Positions 17,657 through 26,860 of a stretch of 64,000 nt of DNA are shown here, one piece after another. Every line of letters begins with the position of its first letter. The stretch's first letter is position 1. The DNA lies in NCBI RefSeq assembly GCF_002157355.1, contig NZ_LYMK01000004.1:168940-232939 (forward strand), in the 5' to 3' direction. The translations under genes were made by a program, and so were the position numbers. A model generated the notes under the pieces. It saw only the letters and a program-made list of their open reading frames with translations. It was not told where the DNA came from and did no database searches. The DNA is from Variovorax sp. JS1663. Lineage in GTDB: Bacteria; Pseudomonadota; Gammaproteobacteria; Burkholderiales; Burkholderiaceae_C.

Positions 17657-19222
17657 TCACTCCGCCGCGACGCCGCCGCCTGCTTCGCCGCCGCGCGGCT
17701 TGCGGCGGCGGCGGCGCTTGCGCGGCGCGGCGGCGGCGACTTCCCCATCCGGGGGCAGCGCCTGCTCGGCATCTCGTTCTGCCGGCCCGGCCGCGGCTGC
17801 GGGCACGCGCGTCGGCGCCCGTTGGCGCGTCCTCTTGTGCTGCTCGTCGCGCACCTGGTCCAGCAGGTCCTGGCGCCGCAGGTCGTCGGAGGTGCTGAAC
17901 TCCTGCCACCATTCGGCGATCGCCTCGCTGACTTCGCCGATGTCGGCACGCAGGCGCATGAAGTCGAAGCCGGCGCGGAAGCGTGCCTGCTCGACCAGGC
18001 TGTAGGGCGTGGCACCGCTGCGCTTGTCGAAGCGCGGCTGCATCATCCAGATCTCGCGCATGTCGGCGGCCAGCTTGCCGCGTCCGGAGACATCGCCGAT
18101 GCGCGCGTTGAACACGTCGTCGATCGCATCCTCTAGCGCCGGGAAAGGGGCCTGCGGACGCTGACCGTGGCGCCCTTCGATGCGCTGCGCCCAGCCGTCG
18201 CGCACGTCGGCCCACAGCACGCAGGCCAGCAGGAAACTGGGGGCCACGGGCTTGCCCTCGCCGACGCGGCGGTCGGTGTCCTGCAGCGCGGCGGTCACAA
18301 AAGGCTGGTCGGCGCGCTCGACGACCACGTCCAGCAGCGGGTAGATGCCGGTGGCCAGGCCCAGCTTGCGCAGTTGCGCGACGGTGGCGACCGCATGCCC
18401 CGTCTGCAGCAGCTTGAGCATCTCGTCGAAGAGGCGGCTCTGTGGCACGTCGGCCAGCAGCTTGCTGCATTCGACCAGCGGTGCCGCGGTCTTCGCTTCC
18501 AGCGAGAAGCCCAGCGCCGCCAGCTTGGCCGAGAAGCGGATCGCACGAATGATGCGCACCGGGTCCTCGCGGTAGCGGGTGACGGGGTCGCCGATCATGC
18601 GCAGCGTGAGCTTCTTTGCGTCCTTGATGCCGTTGTGGTAGTCGACCACGGTTTGGCTCGCCGGGTCGTAGTACATCGCGTTGACGGTGAAGTCGCGACG
18701 CGCGGCATCCTCCTCCTGCGGCCCCCAGACGTTGTCGCGCAGCACGCGGCCGCTGGCATCCACCGCGTGCTTCATGCCGGCCAGTTCGCCCTTGCTGGTG
18801 CGCTCGTTGCCGGCCACCTGTTCGGCGCCGGTGCTGTCCATGTAGGCACGGAAGGTCGAGACCTCGATCACCTCGTGCTCGCGCCCGCGGCCGTACACCA
18901 CGTGCACGATGCGAAAGCGCCTGCCGATGATGAAGGCGCGGCGGAACAGGCTCTTGACCTGCTCGGGCGTGGCATTGGTGGCGACGTCGAAGTCCTTGGG
19001 CCGCAGGCCCAGCAGCAGGTCGCGCACCGCGCCGCCGACCACATAGGCCTCATAGCCGGCGTCCTGCAGCGTGGTGACCACGTTCCTGGCGCGTTCGTCC
19101 ACCAGGGCCGGGTCGATGCCATGCACCGAGGCCGGCACCTCCTGGCGCTTGCCGAAGCGGGCCTTGCCGCCCGCGGCGCTGCCCGTTTTGCCCAGGAGTT
19201 TGTCGATGAATTTCTTGATCAT
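17657..19222 (-). CDS. pcnB: Polynucleotide adenylyltransferase (poly(A) polymerase I)
   Basis: PcnB adds poly(A) tails to RNA 3' ends, marking them for decay. The 521-aa protein shows the class II nucleotidyltransferase motif GGAVRDLLLG followed by the metal-binding DFD in KDFDVAT. Then come the RRDFTVNAMYY helix and the RxxEDPVRIIRAIRF segment shared with CCA-adding enzymes. The long C-terminal arm ends in a very basic stretch (KRRRRRKPRG) expected to bind RNA. Its size and basic tail favour PcnB over a CCA enzyme. The start is ATG 19222 (MIKKFIDKLL); the in-frame ATG at 19258 would overlap hda. Confidence 0.94.
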   Translation of the reverse strand: MIKKFIDKLLGKTGSAAGGKARFGKRQEVPASVHGIDPALVDERARNVVTTLQDAGYEAYVVGGAVRDLLLGLRPKDFDVATNATPEQVKSLFRRAFIIGRRFRIVHVVYGRGREHEVIEVSTFRAYMDSTGAEQVAGNERTSKGELAGMKHAVDASGRVLRDNVWGPQEEDAARRDFTVNAMYYDPASQTVVDYHNGIKDAKKLTLRMIGDPVTRYREDPVRIIRAIRFSAKLAALGFSLEAKTAAPLVECSKLLADVPQSRLFDEMLKLLQTGHAVATVAQLRKLGLATGIYPLLDVVVERADQPFVTAALQDTDRRVGEGKPVAPSFLLACVLWADVRDGWAQRIEGRHGQRPQAPFPALEDAIDDVFNARIGDVSGRGKLAADMREIWMMQPRFDKRSGATPYSLVEQARFRAGFDFMRLRADIGEVSEAIAEWWQEFSTSDDLRRQDLLDQVRDEQHKRTRQRAPTRVPAAAAGPAERDAEQALPPDGEVAAAAPRKRRRRRKPRGGEAGGGVAAE

Positions 19223-19250
19223 TGGAAAGGCTTCGGCGCGCGGGGCGCCC

Positions 19251-19940
19251 TCATTCATTTTCGAGCATCGACCGGATCAGCGGGATCGTGATCGCGCGCT
19301 GGGTCTGCAAGGCATAGCCGTCGAGTTGGACGAGCAGTTCCATCAGGCTGCCCAGGTCACGGCTGAAGCGGTGCAGCATGTAGTCGAGCACCTCGTCCGA
19401 CAGCATCACGCCGCGGCTGTCCGCCGCCTGGCGCAACACCGCGCGTCGCTCCGACTCGCCCAGCACCTGCAAGTGGAACACATGCCCCCAGCCGAGCCGC
19501 GTGCGCAGGTCCTCGCGCAGCGGCAGGTCCGCCGGCGGCAATGCGCCGGCCGCCACCACGCCGCGCTGCAGGCTCTGCGCATTGACGAACCAGTTGAAGG
19601 AAGCGTGCTGCTGAACGGCGGTGTACAGGTGCACGTCGTCGAGCAGCACCGCGCCCCAGCGTTCGTCGAACTCGGGCGGATCCGCCAGCCCCGGATGCAG
19701 CCAGCCCACGCTCGCGCCCTGATCGCGCAAGGCCGCGCGCACTGCCTCCAGCAGGTGCGTCTTGCCACTGCCGCTCTCGCCCCAGAGGTAGGTCGGCACC
19801 GGCGAATGCAGCGCGCTACCCCCGCGTCCATCGCCCACCCACAGCCGCAGGTGCCGCAGCGCCGGCTCGTTGGGCCCGGCAAAGAAGCCGGCGAGCGTCG
19901 GACCGGAGGCAATGCCGATGTCGAGCGCGAGTTGCTTCAT
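19251..19940 (-). CDS. hda: DnaA regulatory inactivator Hda
   Basis: Hda, together with the DNA-loaded sliding clamp, stimulates ATP hydrolysis by DnaA and so limits re-initiation. The 229-aa protein resembles the AAA+ domain of DnaA without the DNA-binding domain. The clamp-binding motif is QLALDIG at residues 3-9, Walker A is [12 protein letters not shown], and Walker B is LLDDVHL. The ATG at 19940 leaves the clamp motif at the extreme N-terminus, as in the family. It lies 28 nt upstream of pcnB. The 206-nt gap to purM (19941-20146) carries no clear motif. Confidence 0.93.
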   Translation of the reverse strand: MKQLALDIGIASGPTLAGFFAGPNEPALRHLRLWVGDGRGGSALHSPVPTYLWGESGSGKTHLLEAVRAALRDQGASVGWLHPGLADPPEFDERWGAVLLDDVHLYTAVQQHASFNWFVNAQSLQRGVVAAGALPPADLPLREDLRTRLGWGHVFHLQVLGESERRAVLRQAADSRGVMLSDEVLDYMLHRFSRDLGSLMELLVQLDGYALQTQRAITIPLIRSMLENE

Positions 19941-20146
19941 GCCAGGACCGCGGCGAGCGGCCGGGAGGGCGCGGAGGACGCGGGAGAAAGGTTCATGGAA
20001 TGGGTGGAAGGGCCGCATGGCGAACCGGCGGCAGGGGACACGGGGCCCTTAAAATCGTGGGGAATTCTATCGGCCCGTCCGCTTCGGTTGCCGGCGTCAT
20101 CGTCCTCCTCCCTTCGACCTTCCCTTCTTTTCGTCCGGCCCGCCCC

Positions 20147-21187
20147 ATGAACTCCACCACGCCCACCCCGCTCAGCTACAAGGACGCCGGCGTCGACATC
20201 GATGCCGGCGACGCGCTGGTCGACCGCATCAAGCCGCTGGCCAAGAAGACGATGCGCGAGGGCGTGCTGGCCGGCATCGGCGGCTTCGGCGCGCTGTTCG
20301 AGGTGCCCAAGCGCTACAAGGAGCCGGTGCTGGTCAGCGGCACGGACGGCGTGGGCACCAAGCTCAAGCTGGCCTTCGAGTGGAACATGCACGACACGGT
20401 GGGCATCGACCTGGTGGCCATGAGCGTCAACGACGTGCTGGTGCAGGGGGCCGAGCCGCTGTTCTTCCTGGACTATTTCGCCTGCGGCAAGCTGGATGTG
20501 GATACCGCCGCCGCGGTGGTCGGCGGCATCGCCCGCGGCTGCGAGCTGAGCGGTTGCGCGCTGATCGGCGGCGAGACGGCCGAGATGCCGGGCATGTACC
20601 CGGCCGGCGAGTACGACCTGGCCGGCTTCGCAGTCGGCGCGGTCGAGAAATCGAAGATCCTGACCGGCCGGGACGTGAAGCCGGGCGACGTGGTGCTGGG
20701 CCTGGCCTCTGCCGGGGTCCATTCCAACGGCTTCAGCCTGGTGCGCAAGGTGATCGAGCGCGCCGGCGCACAGGTGCCCGCCACGCTGGACGGCCAGCCC
20801 TTCCGCGAGGCGGTGATGGCGCCGACCCGCCTGTACGTGAAGCCGGTGCTCGCCGCCCTCGCGAAACATCCGATCAAGGCCCTGGCCCACATCACCGGCG
20901 GCGGGCTGCTGGAGAACATCCCGCGCGTGCTGCCCGAGGGCACGGCGGCCCATCTGAAGAAGGGCAGTTGGCCACAGACCGAGCTCTTCGCCTGGCTGCA
21001 GAAAGTGGCCGGCATCGACGACCAGGAAATGAACCGCACCTTCAACAACGGCATCGGCATGGTGGTGGTGATCGATGCGGCCGAGGCCGCAGCCTGCGCC
21101 GCCACGCTGCGCGCCGAGGGCGAAATGGTGCACGAGATCGGCCTCATCGCCGAGCGCGGTACCGGCGCGACCGTGGTCGTCGCCTGA
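20147..21187 (+). CDS. purM: Phosphoribosylformylglycinamidine cyclo-ligase
   Basis: PurM (AIR synthetase) uses ATP to close the imidazole ring in purine synthesis. The 346-aa protein shows [16 protein letters not shown] at the start, [33 protein letters not shown] and [10 protein letters not shown], all conserved in the family. The ATG at 20147 begins [15 protein letters not shown]; upstream in-frame sequence is not conserved. It stands alone in front of a GTG-started permease gene 16 nt downstream. Confidence 0.97.
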   Translation: MNSTTPTPLSYKDAGVDIDAGDALVDRIKPLAKKTMREGVLAGIGGFGALFEVPKRYKEPVLVSGTDGVGTKLKLAFEWNMHDTVGIDLVAMSVNDVLVQGAEPLFFLDYFACGKLDVDTAAAVVGGIARGCELSGCALIGGETAEMPGMYPAGEYDLAGFAVGAVEKSKILTGRDVKPGDVVLGLASAGVHSNGFSLVRKVIERAGAQVPATLDGQPFREAVMAPTRLYVKPVLAALAKHPIKALAHITGGGLLENIPRVLPEGTAAHLKKGSWPQTELFAWLQKVAGIDDQEMNRTFNNGIGMVVVIDAAEAAACAATLRAEGEMVHEIGLIAERGTGATVVVA

Positions 21188-21203
21188 AGAAGACACCCGC
21201 CGC

Positions 21204-22259
21204 GTGAGCGATATCGCGCCTCCACTCCCGTCGCGCAGGCTGCTGACGGCGAGCTACCTGCTGATCGCGGGCGCCCTGCTGCTGATCATGTGGCAGGGCC
21301 TGCTGCCCGGGCTGCTGTGCGTCTGCGTGGGCTTCCTCGGCACGCGCTGGCTCGCCCGGGCGATGGACTCGGGCTTGCACCGCCTGAAGCCGGCGCGCCC
21401 GGCGCCCGCTGACCCACCTTCTTCCGGCGCACGCATCCTTGCCTCGACCCTGGTGTCGCTGGCGCCAATCGGCCTGCTGATGCTGGCCTTCTCGGAGGCA
21501 CGCGAGTTCGTGCTCAACGCGCCCGAGCAGTACCAGGAGCTGCTCGACTACATCGCCCGCACCGTGCTGGAGCTGCGGCTCAAGCTGCCGCCCGACATCG
21601 GCGTCTACCTGCCGGAGGGGACGGCCGAGGTGCAGCGCGTCATCGCCGGCTACCTGCGGGCCCAGGCCGGTGCGCTGGCGCTGACCGGCCGCGCCTGGCT
21701 CGGCGGGCTGCTGTTCGCCTATGTGGGGCTGATCGTCGGCGCCCTGGCCGCCGTGGCGCGGCATCCTTCCAGCGGCCGGCCACTGGCCGAATTGCTGAAG
21801 CAGCGCATCACCTTCTTCGGCCAGGCCTTCGGCCAGATCGTGGCGGCGCAGTTCTGGATCGCCGCGTTCAACACGCTGCTGACCGCGATCTTTCTGCTCT
21901 TCGTGCTGCCGCTGTGGAAGATGGAGCTGCCGTACACCCCGGCGCTGATCACGCTGACCTTCGTCGCGGGCCTGGTGCCGATCGTCGGCAACCTGCTGTG
22001 CAACACGGTGATCACGCTGGTGGGCCTGTCGGTGTCGCCGATCACCGCCCTGGCCTGCCTGGCCTTCCTGATCCTGATCCACAAGGCCGAGTACTTCATC
22101 AATGCCAAGGTGGTCGGCGCACGCACGCAGATGGGCGTCTGGGAACTGCTGGCAGTGATGTTCGTGGCCGAGGCGGTGTTCGGCCCGGCAGGATTGGTGG
22201 CGGCGCCGCTGTTCTATGCCTACCTCAAGAAAGAGCTGCAGGCGGCACGGCTGGTCTGA
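21204..22259 (+). CDS. AI-2E family transporter (PerM/YdiK-like)
   Basis: The 351-aa protein has about eight transmembrane helices and belongs to the AI-2E/PerM family. Members are proposed exporters of autoinducer-2 or small ions, with the substrate usually unproven. Conserved features include the long amphipathic stretch in the middle and the C-terminal PIVGNLLCN with the final VGARTQMGVWELL segment. I place the start at GTG 21204 (VSDIAPPLPSRR), 16 nt after purM; no ATG suits. A strong hairpin (22297-22318) follows. Confidence 0.82.
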   Translation: MSDIAPPLPSRRLLTASYLLIAGALLLIMWQGLLPGLLCVCVGFLGTRWLARAMDSGLHRLKPARPAPADPPSSGARILASTLVSLAPIGLLMLAFSEAREFVLNAPEQYQELLDYIARTVLELRLKLPPDIGVYLPEGTAEVQRVIAGYLRAQAGALALTGRAWLGGLLFAYVGLIVGALAAVARHPSSGRPLAELLKQRITFFGQAFGQIVAAQFWIAAFNTLLTAIFLLFVLPLWKMELPYTPALITLTFVAGLVPIVGNLLCNTVITLVGLSVSPITALACLAFLILIHKAEYFINAKVVGARTQMGVWELLAVMFVAEAVFGPAGLVAAPLFYAYLKKELQAARLV

Positions 22260-22296
22260 GCCCATTCATGTCCTGATCTGATCGATTCCTGTCCCG

Positions 22297-22318
22297 CCAG
22301 CCACGGGCACGTGGCTGG
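22297..22318 (+). terminator. Hairpin after the AI-2E transporter gene
   Basis: A perfect 9-bp stem, CCAGCCACG / CGTGGCTGG with loop GGCA, lies 38 nt past the transporter stop and 51 nt before the cysteine hydrolase start. There is no T-run, so it may be a Rho-assisted end, an mRNA-stability structure or an operator rather than a simple intrinsic terminator. Confidence 0.45.
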
Positions 22319-22368
22319 ATGCCAGGAAAAACAGGGCTCACATCCATCCACCCAGGAGATCGCCCGTC

Positions 22369-22941
22369 ATGAAATCTTGTCTGATTGTGATCGACGCCCA
22401 GGAGTCGTTCCGTCACCGCCCCTACTTCACGCCGCGCGACCTGGGCGCCTATGTCGCGGCGCAGAACGCCCTGATCGAGGGCTGCGCGGCTGCCGGCATC
22501 CCGATCGTTCGCATCTTCCACGTCGACGGCCCAGCCGAGCCGGGCAATCCCTTCGCGCTCGAATCCGGCCACGTGCGCGCCCTGACCGAGCTGACGCCCT
22601 TCGAATCGGCCGCCACGTACACCAAGCATCGCCATAGCGCCCTGGTCGGCACTGGGCTCGATGTCTGGCTCACCCAGCAGGGCATCGGCCGGCTGATCAT
22701 CAGCGGCATCCGCACCGAGCAGTGCTGCGAGACGACCACCCGCCATGCCTCGGACCTGGGCTGGACGGTCGACTTCGTGACGGAAGCCACCCTCACCTTC
22801 GACATGACGCAGCCCGATGGACGGCCGCTGCCCGCGGCCGACATCCGGACCCGCACCGCGACCGTGCTCGAAGGCCGCTTCGCCAAGGTCTGCACGGTCG
22901 CCCAGGCGCTGGAGCGGGCTGGGGCGACGCAAGCCGCCTGA
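22369..22941 (+). CDS. Cysteine hydrolase of the isochorismatase family
   Basis: The 190-aa protein has the isochorismatase/nicotinamidase fold. The catalytic triad is visible as D9 (IDAQESF), K86 (AATYTKHRH) and C119 (GIRTEQCCETTTRHA). Such enzymes hydrolyse amide or ester bonds in small molecules; without the substrate context I do not assign one. A CAGGAGAT ribosome site lies 10 nt upstream of ATG 22369. It is followed by a GlxA-type regulator gene, a frequent pairing in proteobacteria, but here that regulator is internally deleted. Confidence 0.88.
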   Translation: MKSCLIVIDAQESFRHRPYFTPRDLGAYVAAQNALIEGCAAAGIPIVRIFHVDGPAEPGNPFALESGHVRALTELTPFESAATYTKHRHSALVGTGLDVWLTQQGIGRLIISGIRTEQCCETTTRHASDLGWTVDFVTEATLTFDMTQPDGRPLPAADIRTRTATVLEGRFAKVCTVAQALERAGATQAA

Positions 22942-22957
22942 CGGACTGCACGCCACG

Positions 22958-23419
22958 ATGAGCAGCCCGTCGCCGATCCAGGTCGTCTTTGCGCTCCTGC
23001 CCCACAGCCTGGTCCTGGACTGGGCCGGCCCGGCCGAGGCGCTGCGCATCGCCAATCAGCAGTTACGCGCCGGCGGCCAGGCCGAGCGCTTCGCGATCGA
23101 GTTCGCCTCGCCGAGCCCGGCCTCGGCCGGTTTGGTCGGCATCATGCTCAGTGGACTGGCGCCCCTGCCGACTCGCTGGAATGGTCCTGCCTGGATCGTG
23201 CTCGTGGGTCTGCCGGGCCACCGCATCGCGACCGACAGCGCGGAGGCCCAGGCCCTGCTGCACTGGCTGCGAGGCCTGCGCTTCGAGCCCGGCCGGCTCG
23301 AGCTGCAGTCGGGCGCCAGCGTCACGCAGGCGGCCGAGATGTCGGGCTTCGGCTCCGACACGCAGCTGCGCCGCGCCTGGCGGCAGTTCGGCCTCGCGGG
23401 CTCGCCTTCTCAGAGATAG
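22958..23419 (+). pseudogene. GlxA-type AraC regulator with a large internal in-frame deletion
   Basis: The frame encodes 153 aa. Residues 1-107 match the beginning of a DJ-1/PfpI-like domain (IQVVFALLPHSLVLDWAGPA, then WIVLVGLPG). From about residue 108 the sequence jumps to the last helices of an AraC-type HTH (SVTQAAEMSGFGSDTQLRRAW, written here in two pieces in the family: AAEMSGFGS and QLRRAW). Complete GlxA-type regulators are about 320 aa. Roughly 170 residues are missing, covering the second half of the DJ-1 fold and the first HTH motif, yet the frame is intact. Most likely a decayed regulator of the adjacent cysteine hydrolase; a functional mini-protein cannot be excluded. Its last 10 nt overlap the convergent VOC gene. 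Confidence 0.7.
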
Positions 23420-23835
23420 CCGCAGAAGCGCAGCACGTGGCCGTCGGGCTCGCGGATCGCGAATTCGCGCAGGCCCCAGGGCTGCGACGTCGGGGGCTCG
23501 ATCACGCGGACGCCTCGCTTCACGTAGGCCTCGTGCAGACCGTCGACATCCAGGCCGACATGAATCACGATTTCGCCGCGCCAGGGCTCGGGTTCGCGCC
23601 GGCCGCATTGCCACAGCCGGATGTAGATCGGGTCGCCGTAGCTGCGGTCGCCCTTCTTGACGCGCGCATAGCTCGGCGGCTCGCCCGCGATGAAGTCGAG
23701 CTCGAAGCCCAGCACCTCGCAGAAATAGCGCGCCGCACGCGCCGCGTCGGCCACTGGCAGCACCGGCTGCACGCCATGGAACTCGTGCCGCGTCCCCAGG
23801 TCAGCAGGCGCGGTCTTGCTGCCGTCCTGGGCCAT
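23410..23835 (-). CDS. VOC superfamily protein (glyoxalase/bleomycin-resistance fold)
   Basis: The 141-aa protein has the paired beta-alpha-beta-beta-beta modules of the VOC fold: VQPVLPVADAARAARYFCEVLGFELDF at the N-terminal half (cited as VLPVADAARAARYF and EVLGFELDF) and REFAIREPDGHVLRFCGY at the end. Putative metal-binding residues include H37-region and the Glu in the final strand, but the ligand set is not certain. The closest behaviour is of bleomycin-resistance-like proteins; the substrate is unknown. It is coupled to the upstream SirB1-like gene by a one-base stop/start overlap. Confidence 0.82.
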   Translation of the reverse strand: MAQDGSKTAPADLGTRHEFHGVQPVLPVADAARAARYFCEVLGFELDFIAGEPPSYARVKKGDRSYGDPIYIRLWQCGRREPEPWRGEIVIHVGLDVDGLHEAYVKRGVRVIEPPTSQPWGLREFAIREPDGHVLRFCGYL

Positions 23836-24686
23836 CAGCTCTCCGCCCGCCGCAACGTGGCGACGCGCTCGGTGATGGCGTCGATGTCGAGCGCGTCCTC
23901 CGCATGCGCCAGGTAGGTCTCGAGATCACGCACCGCCCGCGCAGTGTTGCCCTGCTCCGCGTGCGCCAGGCCGCGGTCGCGGTGCTCGCCCCAGGCCTCC
24001 GGAAGCAGCGCGACCAGCCGGTCTTGCACCGCTATGGCACGCTGCCAGTCTTCCTGCGAGCGATGGATCTCCTTCAGGTTGCGCAGCATCCGGCCGATGA
24101 TTTCGCGTGGCGAAGCCGGCTGCAGGTACAGGCCCAGCGGCACGTCGAAGTCGCCCACCAGGCCGCTGCTGCGCTTGTAGGGCTCCAGGCGTTCGCTCAA
24201 TTCTTCGCGCGAGAGCGACTTGCCGGTGAAGGGGTCGATCACCACCTGCCCCTTGGGCAGCGTGACCTTGAGCATGAAGTGGCCCGGAAAGCCCACGCCG
24301 CGGGCCTGCAGGCCCAGGCCCTGCGCGAGCTCCATCCACAGCACGGCCAGCGAGATCGGGATGCCACGTCGCGTGCGCAGCACCGCGTTGAGGTAGCTGT
24401 TGTCGGGGTCGTAGTAGTCGTTGACGTTGCCGCCGAAGCTCAGGTCGTGGAAGAAGAACTGGTTGAGCGCGCGCAGGCGCTGCAGCGGGGCGGCATCGGC
24501 GGGCAGGCGGCGCTTGAGGCGCGCGAGCAGCTGGTCGACATCGCCCAGCACCTGCTGGACGTCGAGCTCGGGGTATTCGTCCTGCGCCAGGCTGGCGGCG
24601 GCTTCGAGCAGGGGGAAATGGTCGTCGCTTCGGACCAGCGATTCGAAATACTCGAGCGCCGTGGGCGCCTGGAAGCTGAACGTCAT
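23835..24686 (-). CDS. SirB1 family protein (transglutaminase-like plus TPR)
   Basis: The 283-aa protein matches the SirB1/YchA family. The N-terminal region is followed by the transglutaminase-like core with FFHDLSFGGNVNDYYDPDNS and RRGIPISLAVLW, then GVGFPGHFMLKV and VIDPFTGK. A C-terminal helical segment (about residues 195-280) looks like tetratricopeptide repeats (AIAVQDRLVALLPEAWGEHR, then ARAVRDLETYL). The family lacks a proven function. It lies 56 nt downstream of murJ on the same strand and may be part of that transcript. Confidence 0.88.
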   Translation of the reverse strand: MTFSFQAPTALEYFESLVRSDDHFPLLEAAASLAQDEYPELDVQQVLGDVDQLLARLKRRLPADAAPLQRLRALNQFFFHDLSFGGNVNDYYDPDNSYLNAVLRTRRGIPISLAVLWMELAQGLGLQARGVGFPGHFMLKVTLPKGQVVIDPFTGKSLSREELSERLEPYKRSSGLVGDFDVPLGLYLQPASPREIIGRMLRNLKEIHRSQEDWQRAIAVQDRLVALLPEAWGEHRDRGLAHAEQGNTARAVRDLETYLAHAEDALDIDAITERVATLRRAES

Positions 24687-24742
24687 GTGGCTTTGTAGAG
24701 GAGGCCGTGCCGAGCGTCAAGGCAGGGCAAGCACCGCTGGAT

Positions 24743-26308
24743 TCAATGGCGGACGAAGCTGCGCAGCCGGACGCCCGTGAGCGCCAGCACCGCGAAGTAG
24801 AGCGCCGCCGCGCCCGTCACCAGCGCGGCCAGCAGGCCGATGCGCAGCAGGCGCTGCGCCTGCAGGCCGATCCAGTCGAAATGGCGGTCGCCCCAGATGA
24901 GCAGCGCGCCCAGGACGGCGGTGGCCGCCAATACCTGCAGCAGGAAGCGGCCCCAACCCGGCTCGGGCTTGTAGCTGCCGCGCCGGATCAGCCCGACCAG
25001 TAGCCACAACGCATTGACCATCGCCCCGATCGCGATGGTCAGCGTGAGTGCCGCATGCTGGAGGACGGGCACCAGCGCGACGTTGAGCAATTGGGTGAGC
25101 ACGAGCACGGCCACCGCGATCAGCATCGGCGTGCGGGTGTCGTGCTTGGCGTAATAGCCCGGGGCCAGCACCTTCACCGCCACCAAGCCCACGAGCCCGA
25201 CGCCATAGCCCATCAGGGCCAGGCTGGTGCGCTGAACGTGGAATTCATTGAAGGCGCCGTTGTGGAACAACACCGCGACCAGCGGACGCGAGAAGACCAG
25301 CAGCGCCAGCGCGCAGGGCACCGACAGCAGCACCACCAGGCGCAGGCCCCAGTCCAGCATGGCCGAGTAACGCGCATCGTCCTTGGCTGCCCGCGCACCC
25401 GCAAGCTGGGGCATGAGCACCACGCCGAGGGCGACGCCCAGCAGCGCCGTCGGGAATTCCATCAGGCGGTCGGCATTGGTGATCCAGCTCACGCTGCCGA
25501 TGGCGAGGTGCGAGGCGATCTGCGTGTTGATCAAAAGCGATATCTGCGCCACGCTGACGCCGATCAGCGCCGGCAGCATCAGCCGCGCGATGCGCCGCGT
25601 GTCCGCATCGGCCCAGGCGGTGCGGAGGGCGCCCAGGCCCAGCCCGATGCGGGGCATCATGCCCAGGGCGCGCAAGGCGGGAATCTGCAAGGCCAACTGC
25701 AGCAGCCCGCCGACCATCACCCCGGCGCACTGGGCATAGATCGGCTCGATGCCCAGCCGCCGGAACCAGGGCGCGCCCAGCACGATCGAGAGGATCAGCG
25801 CCACGTTCAGCAGCACCGGCGCCGCCGCCGGCACGGCGAACCTGCGCCATGTGTTGAGGATGCCGCCGGCCAGCGCCACCAGCGACATGAAGCCGATGTA
25901 GGGAAACATCCAGCGGGTCATGAGCACGGCGGCCTCGAAGCTCTCGGGGTTCTTCTGCAGACCGCTGGCCATGGCCCAGACCATCAGCGGGGCGCCCACC
26001 ACCCCCGCGACGCAGAACAGCACCAGCATCCAGGTCAGCAGGGTTCCCACGTGATCGACAAGCGCCTTGGCGCCGGCATCGCCCCGCTCGGTCTTGCAGG
26101 CCGCCAGCACCGGCACGAAGGCCTGGCTGAAGGCGCCCTCGCCGAAGACCCGCCGGAACAGATTGGGAATGCGGAAGGCGACGTAGAAAGCGTCGGTCAT
26201 CGCGCTGACGCCGAACACCGAGGTCATGAGCACGTCGCGGATGAGCCCCGTGATGCGGGAGGCGAGCGTCAGGAGAGAGACGGTGGAGGCGGATTTGAAG
26301 AGCGACAC
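24743..26308 (-). CDS. murJ: Lipid II flippase MurJ (MviN)
   Basis: MurJ flips the peptidoglycan precursor lipid II across the inner membrane. The 521-aa protein has about 14 hydrophobic helices and the family start SLFKSASTVSLLTLASRITG, followed by DVLMTSVFGVSAMTDAF and NLFRRVFGEGAFSQAFVPVL. The start codon is GTG at 26308. It diverges from rpsT, the common betaproteobacterial arrangement, and shares with it the 118-nt gap at 26309-26426. Confidence 0.95.
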   Translation of the reverse strand: MSLFKSASTVSLLTLASRITGLIRDVLMTSVFGVSAMTDAFYVAFRIPNLFRRVFGEGAFSQAFVPVLAACKTERGDAGAKALVDHVGTLLTWMLVLFCVAGVVGAPLMVWAMASGLQKNPESFEAAVLMTRWMFPYIGFMSLVALAGGILNTWRRFAVPAAAPVLLNVALILSIVLGAPWFRRLGIEPIYAQCAGVMVGGLLQLALQIPALRALGMMPRIGLGLGALRTAWADADTRRIARLMLPALIGVSVAQISLLINTQIASHLAIGSVSWITNADRLMEFPTALLGVALGVVLMPQLAGARAAKDDARYSAMLDWGLRLVVLLSVPCALALLVFSRPLVAVLFHNGAFNEFHVQRTSLALMGYGVGLVGLVAVKVLAPGYYAKHDTRTPMLIAVAVLVLTQLLNVALVPVLQHAALTLTIAIGAMVNALWLLVGLIRRGSYKPEPGWGRFLLQVLAATAVLGALLIWGDRHFDWIGLQAQRLLRIGLLAALVTGAAALYFAVLALTGVRLRSFVRH

Positions 26309-26373
26309 GGCCGGAAGTGTATGTGCCGGCGCGTGCTCTCCCCAGCCGAAGGGGCCGGCGGCGGCGCTTCGCC

Positions 26374-26379
26374 TATAAT
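26374..26379 (+). promoter_or_regulatory. -10 box (TATAAT) upstream of rpsT
   Basis: A perfect TATAAT lies 47 nt before the rpsT start in an otherwise very GC-rich stretch. No good TTGACA-like -35 box lies 17 nt upstream, so strength must come from other elements. Placement and orientation fit a sigma70 promoter for rpsT. Confidence 0.6.
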
Positions 26380-26426
26380 GGAAGGCTTTGCTGCATCATC
26401 CCCAGACACTGTAAGGAACACCAGTC

Positions 26427-26738
26427 ATGGCATCGTCCAAGCCCAAGAAAAAGAACCCGCGCCTCGCGTCGGGCCGCAAGCGAGTCCGTCAGGACACCAA
26501 GCTCAACGCCGCGAACACCTCGCTGCGCTCCAGGTATCGCACCGCCGTGAAGAATGTCGAGAAGGCCGTCGTGGCCGGCGACAAGACGAAGGCGACGGAA
26601 CTCTTCGCGAAGGCCCAGAGCATCGTCGACAGCGTCGCCGACAAGGGCATCTTCCACAAGAACAAGGCCGCTCGCGACAAGAGCCGCCTGGCAGCCAAGG
26701 TCAAGACCCTGGCCCTCGCCGAGAAGGCCGCCGCCTGA
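26427..26738 (+). CDS. rpsT: 30S ribosomal protein S20
   Basis: S20 (103 aa) binds 16S rRNA directly. The protein is Lys/Arg/Ala-rich, starts [19 protein letters not shown], and contains the conserved [22 protein letters not shown] segment (here [13 protein letters not shown]) and [19 protein letters not shown]. An AAGGAA ribosome site lies 7-8 nt upstream. Single-gene transcript ended by a clear terminator at 26808-26832. Confidence 0.97.
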   Translation: MASSKPKKKNPRLASGRKRVRQDTKLNAANTSLRSRYRTAVKNVEKAVVAGDKTKATELFAKAQSIVDSVADKGIFHKNKAARDKSRLAAKVKTLALAEKAAA

Positions 26739-26807
26739 CGTTTTCAGGCAAGCCCGGACCGGCCCCGCGCCAGTCCGCCGTTTGACCGGGTGCGCTGCAG
26801 CAAAGTG

Positions 26808-26832
26808 AAAAACCGCCTTCGGGCGGTTTTTT
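26808..26832 (+). terminator. Rho-independent terminator of rpsT
   Basis: A stem of AACCGCC / GGCGGTT closed by a TTCG tetraloop is followed by six T residues, 70 nt past the rpsT stop. The A-run before the stem means it could also serve the convergent DUF3579 gene on the minus strand. Confidence 0.92.
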
Positions 26833-26860
26833 CATGGGCGCAACAATTGTTTACTTGTAT

